Of a DNA stretch of 7,899 nucleotides, positions 1-5,707 are shown piece after piece. The notes under the pieces were generated by a model, which had not been told where the DNA came from, made no database searches, and saw only the letters and a list, made by a program, of their open reading frames with translations. The stretch is from Chloroflexota bacterium (GTDB taxonomy: Bacteria; Chloroflexota; Dehalococcoidia; Lucifugimonadales; Australimonadaceae): the NCBI GenBank assembly GCA_028875085.1, contig JAPPFU010000215.1, positions 1-7,899 of the forward strand. Direction: 5' to 3'. The stretch's first letter is position 1. Every line of letters begins with the position of its first letter. Position numbers and translations under genes: made by a program.

Positions 1-1
1 G

Positions 2-811
2 GCCCGCGTCGTCGTCCATGGGTGCGGGGAGGGCGAACTGCCCGCCGACGCGACGAACCTGACCTATCGGGCGGCGCAGCGGGTGCTGGACGAGTACGGG
101 GCGGGAGACGCGCAACTCGCCATCGAGTCATGGCAGGAGATACCGCTGAGCAGCGGACTGGGGTCGAGTTCGTCGGCCATCGTGGCGGGCATGTTCGCGG
201 CGAACGCGCTGTTGGGCTTCCCCGCCGACCTACCGCACCTGTTGGAGCTGGCGACGGAGATGGAGGGGCATCCGGACAATGTCGCGCCTGCGCTGGTCGG
301 CGGCGTTACCGTGGCAGTGCGCGACGGCGAGCGGGTGTACGCCGCGCCCGTGCCCACGCCTGACGACCTGCAATGCGTGGCGCTGGTTCCCGACGCGCAA
401 GTACTGACGGCGGAGGCGCGGGCGGCGCTGGCGCCGACGATTTCGCGTGAGGACGCGGTGTACAACATCGGGCGGGCGGCGCTGCTCGTGGCGGCGCTGA
501 CGACGAACCACCCGGAGTACCTGCGCGTGGCGACGCAGGACAGGCTGCATCAGCAGGCGCGGGAGCGGATGTTCCCCGCGATGAAGCACGTCTTCCGCAA
601 CGCGATGAGCGCGGGCGCGCGGGGCGTATATCTGTCGGGCGCGGGGCCGTCGGTGGTGGCGTTTACGACGCGGGGAGAACGCCGCGCGCAGACGATCGGC
701 TACGAGATGGCGGACGCGGCGGACAAGGCGGGCGTCGGCGGCACGTTCTACGTGTTGGAGCCGGCGAAGACGGGCGCGCAAGTGCTGGCGCTCGGCGTGG
801 AGGCGCCGTAG
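2..811 (+). CDS. thrB: Homoserine kinase, 5' end cut by window edge
   Basis: ATP-dependent phosphorylation of L-homoserine to O-phosphohomoserine, the step before threonine synthase; a soluble GHMP-superfamily kinase. The frame is open from base 2, so the first visible Met codon (83) is internal. 269 residues are visible; the family is usually about 300, so some 30-40 N-terminal residues are missing. In visible numbering: an N-T-N-L-type segment near 18-20, the GHMP ATP-binding loop IPLSSGLGSSSSA at 47-59, the HPDNVAPALVGG segment at about 92-103, and the C-terminal GHMP motif LSGAGPSVVAF. The stop TAG (809-811) shares its last base with the GTG start of lysC, so translation is probably coupled. 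The pairing with aspartate kinase supports homoserine kinase over other GHMP kinases such as mevalonate or galactokinase. No damage is seen. Confidence 0.93.
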   Translation, partial: ARVVVHGCGEGELPADATNLTYRAAQRVLDEYGAGDAQLAIESWQEIPLSSGLGSSSSAIVAGMFAANALLGFPADLPHLLELATEMEGHPDNVAPALVGGVTVAVRDGERVYAAPVPTPDDLQCVALVPDAQVLTAEARAALAPTISREDAVYNIGRAALLVAALTTNHPEYLRVATQDRLHQQARERMFPAMKHVFRNAMSAGARGVYLSGAGPSVVAFTTRGERRAQTIGYEMADAADKAGVGGTFYVLEPAKTGAQVLALGVEAP

Positions 812-2049
812 TGGAGGGGGCGCTGCTGGTGCAGAAGTACGGCGGCACGTCGGTCGGCGACGCCGAGCGCATCCGCAACGTCGCCGGGCGCATCGCGGCG
901 GCGCACGCCGGAGGCAACAAGGTGGTGGCCGTCGTCTCGGCTATGGGCAAGACGACGGACGACCTGATCGACCTCGCGGAGTCGATCGCGCGCGACCCGG
1001 CGCCGCGCGACCTCGACCTGCTGCTCTCGACGGGAGAGACCATCTCGTGCGCGCTGATGGCGATGGCGCTGCGGGAGATCGGCGTGGACGCGGTCGCGCT
1101 TGGCGGCGGGCAGGCGGGCATCCGCACGGACGCCGTTCACGGTAGGGCGTCCATCGTGGCGGTGGACCCCAAGCGGGTGCGGGCGGAGTTGGACCGGGGG
1201 CGGGTGGTCATCGTGGCGGGCTTCCAGGGCTTTACGGAGGAACTGGACGTGACGACGTTGGGGCGCGGGGCGTCCGACCTAACGGCGGTGGCGATGGCGG
1301 CTGCGCTGGGCGCCGAGCGGTGCGAGGTGTACACCGACGTGGAGGGCATCTTCACGGCGGACCCGCGCGTGGTTCCGGACGCGCGCGTGCTGCGCGAAGT
1401 TTCGTATGAGGAGATGCTGGAACTGGCGAGTTACGGGGCGAAGATGCAGCCGCGCTCTATCGAGCTGGCGGCGCGCTATCAGACGCCTGTGCTGGTCGCC
1501 TCCAGCATGAGCGACGCGCCCGGGACGCTGATCCACGGCGCGGCGGAGAGGACGGCAGCGGCGATGGAGATACGCAACAAGGTGAACGGCGTTACCTATG
1601 AGCGCGGGGTTGCGCGGATAACGGTGCGGGCCGTGCCGGATAGGCCCGGCGTGGCGGCGGCGCTCTTCACGCCGCTGGCGGACGCGGGCGTCAGCGTGGA
1701 CACCATCGTCCAGAACGCGAGCGCGGAGCGGCTGACCGACCTATCGTTCACGGTGGATGGCCCGGAGTTGGCGCGCGGGTTGGAGGTGGCGCGTCCGGTG
1801 GCGGCGGAGATTGGGGCGGCGGACATAGCGGGGAGAGGCGGCCTGGGCAGCGTGAGCATCGTCGGCACGGGCATGCAGAACGCGCCCGGCTATGCGGCGC
1901 GCATGTTCCGCGCGCTCCACCAGGCGGAGGTGAATATCGAGATGATCACCACGTCGCAGATACGCATCACCTGCTTGGTGGACGAATCGCAGGTGGAGCG
2001 GGCGGTGCGGGCGCTCCACGACGCGTTTGAGTTAGCGCAGGAGGAGTAG
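811..2049 (+). CDS. lysC: Aspartate kinase, monofunctional, with C-terminal ACT domains
   Basis: Phosphorylates L-aspartate to 4-phosphoaspartate, the first and usually feedback-controlled step of lysine, threonine and methionine synthesis; cytosolic. 412 residues, usual for the monofunctional class. The N-terminal kinase signature VQKYGGTSVGD is at 7-17, VVSAMGKTTDDL near 41-52, GRGASDLTAV at 151-160 (families often have GRGGSD), and YTDVEGIFTADPR at 174-186. Two ACT regions follow: about 265-330 (VRAVPDRPGVAAALF, DTIVQNAS) and about 345-405 (VSIVGTGM, NIEMITTSQIRITCLV), the expected sites of lysine/threonine inhibition. The GTG start is supported by GGAGG at 799-803, seven bases upstream, and by the TAGTG overlap with thrB. 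No homoserine dehydrogenase domain is fused. An in-frame ATG at codon 252 may start a separate beta subunit, as in Bacillus and Corynebacterium. Confidence 0.96.
   Translation: MEGALLVQKYGGTSVGDAERIRNVAGRIAAAHAGGNKVVAVVSAMGKTTDDLIDLAESIARDPAPRDLDLLLSTGETISCALMAMALREIGVDAVALGGGQAGIRTDAVHGRASIVAVDPKRVRAELDRGRVVIVAGFQGFTEELDVTTLGRGASDLTAVAMAAALGAERCEVYTDVEGIFTADPRVVPDARVLREVSYEEMLELASYGAKMQPRSIELAARYQTPVLVASSMSDAPGTLIHGAAERTAAAMEIRNKVNGVTYERGVARITVRAVPDRPGVAAALFTPLADAGVSVDTIVQNASAERLTDLSFTVDGPELARGLEVARPVAAEIGAADIAGRGGLGSVSIVGTGMQNAPGYAARMFRALHQAEVNIEMITTSQIRITCLVDESQVERAVRALHDAFELAQEE
1564..2049 (+). other. Possible internal start for a lysC beta (ACT-only) subunit
   Basis: An in-frame ATG at codon 252 of lysC begins just before the first ACT domain and would give a 161-residue regulatory polypeptide. 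A purine run, GGAGAGG (1545-1551), lies 12 bases upstream, a little far for an ideal ribosome binding site. In Corynebacterium and Bacillus, aspartate kinases of this class are alpha2beta2 enzymes whose beta subunit is translated from an internal in-frame start near codon 250. The position here matches that; the use of this start is inference. Confidence 0.35.
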
Positions 2050-2071
2050 ACGCCGGGGAGGTCTCCTTTTC

Positions 2072-2225
2072 GGTCATTCCCGCGAGATTCCTTTTCAGCC
2101 AGCGTCCATCTGTAGGGACAGGTTTCAAACCTGCCCTTACAACGCAACGCAAGGTACGGAGCATCCTCTTTTTTCTTCGCCGCCGACCCTTCGAGGTGGC
2201 TCTCGGGACTACGGGCGGGAATGAT
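2072..2225. repeat. Composite intergenic repeat with outer inverted repeats
   Basis: The gap between lysC and the CoA-binding gene (2050-2362) has no convincing gene. TCATTCCCGC (2074-2083) and its exact reverse complement GCGGGAATGA (2215-2224) face each other across 131 bases. The smaller palindromic repeat at 2111-2151 sits between them. An 8-base direct repeat TCCTTTTC (2064-2071 and 2089-2096) flanks the left arm. The layout resembles a small non-autonomous repeat or nested repeats. No target-site duplication or transposase is visible. Beyond 2225 I see only a candidate promoter near 2288. Confidence 0.4.
2111..2151. repeat. Palindromic interspersed repeat, copy 1
   Basis: Near-perfect inverted repeat: arms of 15 bases (2111-2125 and 2127-2141) match at 13 positions, with CAGGTTT/AAACCTG perfect at the core. 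It ends in a YGCAAYGCA tail (ACGCAACGCA). 30 of 40 positions (2112-2151) match copy 2 at 3816-3855 in the same orientation. It contains GGGACA (2115-2120), 17 bases, then TACAAC (2138-2143), a weak promoter-like arrangement also kept in copy 2. Confidence 0.7.
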
Positions 2226-2287
2226 GGTATAGAGAGAAAAGGGCGCGCGGATTGCGCGAAAGGCGGGCGAATTCGTATGAAACCCCC

Positions 2288-2316
2288 TTGACGGCGCGTG
2301 ATAAGGCCGCCAAAGT
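2288..2316 (+). promoter_or_regulatory. Weak candidate promoter for the CoA-binding/TPR gene pair
   Basis: TTGACG (2288-2293) matches the -35 consensus at five of six positions. Seventeen bases on, CAAAGT (2311-2316) is a poor -10 (three of six). Transcription would begin about 40 bases before the TTG start at 2363. Position and spacing are right, but the -10 is weak and chance is a real alternative. Confidence 0.22.
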
Positions 2317-2362
2317 AGCGCCTCGCACGTCGCGGCATTGGCGCGCTGGACGGCGGTGTGCG

Positions 2363-2797
2363 TTGAGGGACATCGAGTCAATACTGCAACAGAGCGGCGT
2401 GATAGCCGTCGTTGGCCTGTCGGATAAGCCGGATAGGCCAAGCTACGGCGTGGCCGCGTACATGCAGCAAAAGGGCTACCGGGTGATCCCGGTGAACCCG
2501 TTGCTTAAGCAACCGGTTTTGGGCGAAACGCCCTACCCGGACGTGGCGTCGGCACCGGAGCAGGTGGACATCGTGGACGTGTTTCGCCGCGCGGAGGAGA
2601 CGCCCGCGGCGGTGGGACAGGCGATAGCGGCCGGAGCGTCGGCAGTGTGGCTGCAGCTCGGCATCGTGAACGAAGAGGCGGCGGCAATGGCGAGAGCGGC
2701 GGGCCTGGACGTAGTGATGGACAAGTGCATCAAGGTCGAGCATCAGAGGCTCGAATCGGAGGGAAAACTCGCCGCGCGGCGCGGGCCGCCGGAGTAG
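2363..2797 (+). CDS. CoA-binding domain protein (YccU-like, Rossmann fold)
   Basis: Small cytosolic protein of the CoA_binding_2 family, related to the CoA-binding domain of succinyl-CoA synthetase; family members bind CoA but their physiological role is poorly known. The TTG start gives 144 residues, a normal length, beginning RDIESILQQSGVIAVVGLSD. The glycine-rich turn AVVGLSDKPDRPSYGVA is near 14-30, then the strand GYRVIPVNP with a conserved ETPYPD segment. Near the C-terminus are VWLQLGIVNEEAA and MDKCIKVEHQRL, typical of this family, where the Cys-Ile-x-x-E-H region is conserved. The frame stays open upstream to a TTG at 2252, but those extra 37 residues do not resemble the family and follow directly on repeat DNA. 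The ribosome binding site is weak. It ends 7 bases before the TPR gene, probably as one operon. Confidence 0.85.
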   Translation: MRDIESILQQSGVIAVVGLSDKPDRPSYGVAAYMQQKGYRVIPVNPLLKQPVLGETPYPDVASAPEQVDIVDVFRRAEETPAAVGQAIAAGASAVWLQLGIVNEEAAAMARAAGLDVVMDKCIKVEHQRLESEGKLAARRGPPE

Positions 2798-2804
2798 AGA
2801 CGCC

Positions 2805-3719
2805 ATGATCTCCAAGATCGACGATCGCGAGAAGTTGATACGGGACAAGTCGCGCCAGGCGGTGAGCCTGGCGATGGAGTGCCGCTGGGAAGAGGCGGTG
2901 GATGTCAACGAGGAGTTGCTCGACCTGACACCGAGCAACGTAGAGGCGTCCAACCGGCTCGGAAGGGCCTACTTGGAGATGGGCGACTGCGCGCGGGCGC
3001 GTACGGCGTTCGAGCGCACGCTGCGGCACGCGCCCGACAATGCCATCGCGCGGAAGAACCTGGACAGGCTGGACGGGATAGCGTCGGTCTACGGCGCGAA
3101 CGCACCGGCGGCGCCTCCGACGCGCGTGTCCTCCTCATCCTTCATCGGCGACTCGGGCAAGACGGCGAGGATTACCTTGCCGCATCGCTCGTCGGCGCTC
3201 CTTTCCGTCGGCGCGCCGGTAACGCTGCGTGCGGAGGGGAGCGGGGTGCTGATCGAGTATCCGACGGGCGAGGTGATCGGAGCGGCGCCGCCGAACTTGG
3301 GCGTGCGGATGGCGCGGCTGATGGCGGGCGGCAACCGCTACATGGGCGTGTTGGTGGCGTCATCGTCGGACGGAGTGACGGTGCTGCTGCGGGAGACGCA
3401 TCAGGCGCCTTCGCAACGCAACATCGTCTCCTTCCCCGTAACCGAGCAGGTGGAGGAAGACGAGGAGCACACGGTCGCTAGCGCCCCGGACGTGAACTCC
3501 GAGGCCGCGAACGAACCGGAGCCGGCGGCAGGCGGCGCGGAGAGCGAGGCAATGTTGGAGGCGGTGGAGACGGAAGCGGAGGTGGACGCCTTCTTCGTCG
3601 CTATGGGCGGCGATGGAGCCGAAGAGGCGCAGGGCACCGCGCACGCGCCCGATTCGCTGGAGTCGGCCGCGGCGGCGGAGTTGGACGCGCTCCACGGCGA
3701 CGAGCAGGAAGACGGCTAA
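2805..3719 (+). CDS. TPR protein with central beta-rich (HIRAN-like?) domain and acidic tail
   Basis: I do not recognise this 304-residue protein as a named family. Three regions can be seen. Residues about 10-92 are helical tetratricopeptide-like repeats (SLAMECRWEEAVDVNEELLDL; ASNRLGRAYLEMGDCARARTAF; ALR-type helix ending in KNLDRLDG), usually a protein-binding scaffold. Residues about 118-212 look like a small beta domain: PVTLRAEGSG, VLIEYPTGEVIGAAPPNLG, MARLMAGGNRYMGVLV, VTVLLRE. The order strand, G-E-V-I-G turn, helix, then strands loosely recalls HIRAN domains, but this is only pattern resemblance. Residues 206-304 contain 28 Asp/Glu and no Lys or Arg, and are probably disordered. There is no signal peptide or membrane segment, so it is likely cytosolic. 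The ATG has GGAG (2791-2794) ten bases upstream and follows the CoA-binding gene by 7 bases. Confidence 0.8.
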   Translation: MISKIDDREKLIRDKSRQAVSLAMECRWEEAVDVNEELLDLTPSNVEASNRLGRAYLEMGDCARARTAFERTLRHAPDNAIARKNLDRLDGIASVYGANAPAAPPTRVSSSSFIGDSGKTARITLPHRSSALLSVGAPVTLRAEGSGVLIEYPTGEVIGAAPPNLGVRMARLMAGGNRYMGVLVASSSDGVTVLLRETHQAPSQRNIVSFPVTEQVEEDEEHTVASAPDVNSEAANEPEPAAGGAESEAMLEAVETEAEVDAFFVAMGGDGAEEAQGTAHAPDSLESAAAAELDALHGDEQEDG

Positions 3720-3775
3720 CGGCTCGTTTCGAACCCCGGCGCAGAGGCGAACGGCCAGAAGAACGTCGGCGCGCG

Positions 3776-3825
3776 CTGTCCCTGCCTGCGCCGCTCGCCG
3801 CCTTGCTCGCGCCCCGCAGGGACAG
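3776..3825. repeat. Ten-base inverted repeat overlapping repeat copy 2
   Basis: CTGTCCCTGC (3776-3785) is exactly complementary to GCAGGGACAG (3816-3825), with a 30-base loop. The right arm is the start of repeat copy 2, so the left arm may be a remnant of an inverted second copy. It could also fold in the transcript of the TPR gene, but no T-run follows, so it is not a clear intrinsic terminator. Confidence 0.5.
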
Positions 3826-3855
3826 GCTTGAGGCCAGCCTCTACAATGCAATGCA
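3816..3855. repeat. Palindromic interspersed repeat, copy 2 (diverged)
   Basis: 30 of 40 positions match copy 1 (2112-2151), including the GGGACAGG block and the TACAAYGCAAYGCA end. The inner palindrome is eroded: AGGCT (3824-3828) still pairs with AGCCT (3836-3840). It occupies the middle of the 178-base gap between the TPR gene and the ABC operon; the rest of that gap shows no gene. Confidence 0.6.
3819..3847 (+). promoter_or_regulatory. Candidate promoter inside repeat copy 2, upstream of the ABC operon
   Basis: GGGACA (3819-3824) has four of six -35 consensus bases. After 17 bases TACAAT (3842-3847) has five of six -10 bases. Transcription would start near 3854, giving a leader of about 44 bases before the ATPase start at 3898. 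The spacing is ideal and it lies in the only gap before this operon. The same spacing occurs in repeat copy 1. Promoter activity is inferred. Confidence 0.42.
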
Positions 3856-3897
3856 CAGACGAGGCGGGCGTAAAGCGGATGCCTTCGACGGGGTGAG

Positions 3898-4851
3898 ATG
3901 AGGAACGGGGACAATGGAGCGCACGAGAGCGGCAGCCCGGTCATTCGCGCTCGCTCCTTGGTGAAGCGCTACGGGGATTTCACGGCGGTTGCGGGCGTCG
4001 ATTTCGAGGTTTGGCCAGGCGAGTGCTTCGGTTTGCTGGGCCCGAACGGCGCAGGCAAGAGCAGCGCCATCCGCATGTTGACGGGACTTTCTCCCATCAG
4101 CGGGGGCGAGTTGCTGGTGTGCGGGCTGGACGTGGCCCGCCATCCTCGGCAGGTGAAGGCGCTGGTGGGCGTGGTGCCGCAGGAGGACAACCTCGACCCC
4201 GACTTCCGCGTGCGCAAGAACCTCGAGGTCCACGCGCGCTATTTCGGCGTGCAGGGGCGCGTCGCTCGCGAGCGCGCGCTGCAAGCGCTCGACCTGGTGC
4301 GGCTGCGCGAGCGGCAGAACGACCGGGTGGACACGCTGTCGGGCGGGATGAAGCGGCGGCTGCTCATCGCTCGGGCGCTGATGAACGATCCGCCGGTGCT
4401 GGTGCTGGACGAGCCGACTACGGGCCTGGACCCGCAATCGCGCCACCTGTTGTGGGAGCGGCTAAGTTCGCTGAAACGCCAGGGCATCACCATCCTGCTC
4501 ACAACGCACTACATGGAGGAGGCGACGCATCTGTGCGACCGGATGGTCATCATGGACAACGGGCGCATCCTGGTGGAAGGGCGCCCGTCCGAGTTGATCG
4601 GAAGCCACGCAGGAGGAGAAGTGTTGGAGGTGCGCCCGCCGCAGGAGCGTTACGAGGCGGTGCGGGAGCGTTTGGAGGCGTTAGGGCTCGACGCGCAGGA
4701 CGGCGGCGGCGGCGCATTGGTGGTGTTCGGCGCGGAGGGCGCGTCCATAAGCGCGGAGTTGACGGACGAGGCGGCGGAATGGACGCGCAGACCGGCAAAC
4801 CTGGAGGACGTGTTCCTGCGTTTGACGGGGCGAGAGTTGCGCGATGAGTAG
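3898..4851 (+). CDS. ABC-2 type exporter, ATP-binding subunit (NodI/DrrA-like)
   Basis: Cytoplasmic ATPase that powers the adjacent membrane permease. 317 residues, normal for the DrrA/NodI subfamily. All ABC motifs are intact: Walker A GPNGAGKSS at 48-56, Q-loop VVPQEDNLD near 92-100, signature LSGGMKRR near 147-154, Walker B VLVLDEPTTGLDP near 167-179, and H-loop TTHYMEE near 203-209. A C-terminal accessory region of about 85 residues ends in ANLEDVFLRLTGRELRDE, the usual ending of this subfamily. The start ATG lies directly behind GGGGTGAG, a ribosome binding site with unusually short spacing; the first dozen residues are not conserved-looking, but no better start is seen. The stop overlaps the permease gene by 8 bases. 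Substrate cannot be told: relatives export nodulation factors, antibiotics, lipids or polysaccharides. Confidence 0.95.
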   Translation: MRNGDNGAHESGSPVIRARSLVKRYGDFTAVAGVDFEVWPGECFGLLGPNGAGKSSAIRMLTGLSPISGGELLVCGLDVARHPRQVKALVGVVPQEDNLDPDFRVRKNLEVHARYFGVQGRVARERALQALDLVRLRERQNDRVDTLSGGMKRRLLIARALMNDPPVLVLDEPTTGLDPQSRHLLWERLSSLKRQGITILLTTHYMEEATHLCDRMVIMDNGRILVEGRPSELIGSHAGGEVLEVRPPQERYEAVRERLEALGLDAQDGGGGALVVFGAEGASISAELTDEAAEWTRRPANLEDVFLRLTGRELRDE

Positions 4852-5686
4852 CATCTTCACAGGCGCGGCTGCGGAGCGGGCGGGCGGCGCCGCCCGGGGC
4901 GCGGCCGCGCCCAGCGTTCCGGCGCTCCCGCTGTTGGCCCTCACCTATTGGGTTTGGCTGCGCCACCGCGACGCGTTCTTCCGCGTGTGGCGGACGGAGA
5001 CGCTGGGCATCTTCGGAGAGCCGGTCTTCGCGCTGGCGGCTTTCGGCGCGGGGCTGGGGTTCTATCTGCGCAGCATCGAGGGGGTGGATTACGCGGTGTA
5101 CGTAGCGCCTGGGCTGGTGGCGGGGTATGCGATGTTCGGCGCGACCTTCGACACCACCTTCGGGGCGTACATGCGGATGATGAACCACCGCACGTTCGAA
5201 AGCATCTTGGCGACGCCGGTGACCATCCGCGAACTGGTGCTGGGAGAGTGGGTTTGGGGCGCCACGCGCGCCGCGCTGTCCGGCGGGGGGATGCTGGCCA
5301 TCGCCGCCGCCTACGGGTTTGTCGACCATCCGGCGGCGGCGCTGATGGTTCCCTACTGCTTCCTGATAGGCCTGGTGTTTGCGGCCATCTCGCTGAGCGT
5401 GGTGGCGCTCGTGCCCGCGATGAGCACGCTGAACACCTACTTCACGCTGTTCATCGCGCCGATGTTCTTCCTGAGCGGCACCTTCTTCCCCATCGATGAT
5501 CTGCCGCCCTTCTTCCGCGTCTATGCGCAGGTGCTGCCGTTGACGCACGGAACGACGGTCGTGCGTGGCTTCGCCATAGGCGAGTTCTCTATGGAGATGG
5601 CGTGGGCGACGCTGGCGCTGTTCGCCTACCTGGCGGTGTTCACGCCCTTGTGCGTGTGGTTGATGCGCCGGCGCATCGTCAAGTAG
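4844..5686 (+). CDS. ABC-2 type exporter, membrane permease subunit (NodJ/DrrB-like)
   Basis: Integral inner-membrane partner of the ATPase encoded just upstream. 280 residues with six likely membrane segments at about 54-75, 83-106, 140-160, 165-190, 196-216 and 250-274, the standard ABC-2 layout. The region LSGTFFPIDDLPPFFRVYAQ with LPLTHGTTVVRG (about 210-242) is the ABC-2 signature of NodJ-type permeases, and NHRTFESILATPVTIRELVLGE (about 114-135) is the conserved cytoplasmic loop region. The N-terminal 25 residues are rich in Ala and Gly and probably a cytoplasmic spacer. The ATG overlaps the ATPase stop (ATGAGTAG), so the two are almost certainly made together and act as a 2+2 complex. 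No substrate-specific gene accompanies them. Confidence 0.93.
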   Translation: MSSIFTGAAAERAGGAARGAAAPSVPALPLLALTYWVWLRHRDAFFRVWRTETLGIFGEPVFALAAFGAGLGFYLRSIEGVDYAVYVAPGLVAGYAMFGATFDTTFGAYMRMMNHRTFESILATPVTIRELVLGEWVWGATRAALSGGGMLAIAAAYGFVDHPAAALMVPYCFLIGLVFAAISLSVVALVPAMSTLNTYFTLFIAPMFFLSGTFFPIDDLPPFFRVYAQVLPLTHGTTVVRGFAIGEFSMEMAWATLALFAYLAVFTPLCVWLMRRRIVK

Positions 5687-5695
5687 CGCGCGCCG

Positions 5696-5701
5696 TATAA
5701 T
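5696..5701 (+). promoter_or_regulatory. Perfect TATAAT -10 box, possible leaderless promoter
   Basis: TATAAT lies between the permease stop (5684-5686) and the ATG at 5708. Its last base is seven positions before the A of the ATG, the usual distance to a transcription start, so the mRNA would begin at or next to the start codon. No Shine-Dalgarno sequence is present between them. No good -35 is seen at 16-18 bases; TTGATG (5660-5665) is too far away. Confidence 0.5.
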
Positions 5702-5707
5702 CGGCCT

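Noticed and set aside
2042..2070. AGGAG...CTCCTTTT after lysC as an intrinsic terminator
   Set aside because: The stem is only five pairs, begins inside the coding region, and the T-run is four bases; too weak to call.
2165..2176. Six-T run after the palindrome as a terminator
   Set aside because: The nearest hairpin (2119-2133) ends some 35 bases earlier, so it is not a stem followed directly by Ts.
2228..2233. TATAGA as a -10 box for the CoA-binding gene
   Set aside because: No -35 at proper spacing and a leader of about 125 bases; the TTGACG at 2288 is a better, though still weak, candidate.
2252..2362. Upstream TTG start giving a longer CoA-binding protein
   Set aside because: The extra 37 residues do not look like the family, which begins near RDIESIL, and they cover the candidate promoter region next to repeat DNA.
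1890..2441. - strand open frames (1890-2441 and 1967-2338) across the lysC-to-CoA-binding gap
   Set aside because: They translate the palindromic repeats and run antisense into lysC; no domain or credible start is visible.
3726..3737. GTTTCGAACCCC, resembling a tRNA T-arm
   Set aside because: The left half does not pair with the right half, and no acceptor, D-arm or anticodon arm is found around it.
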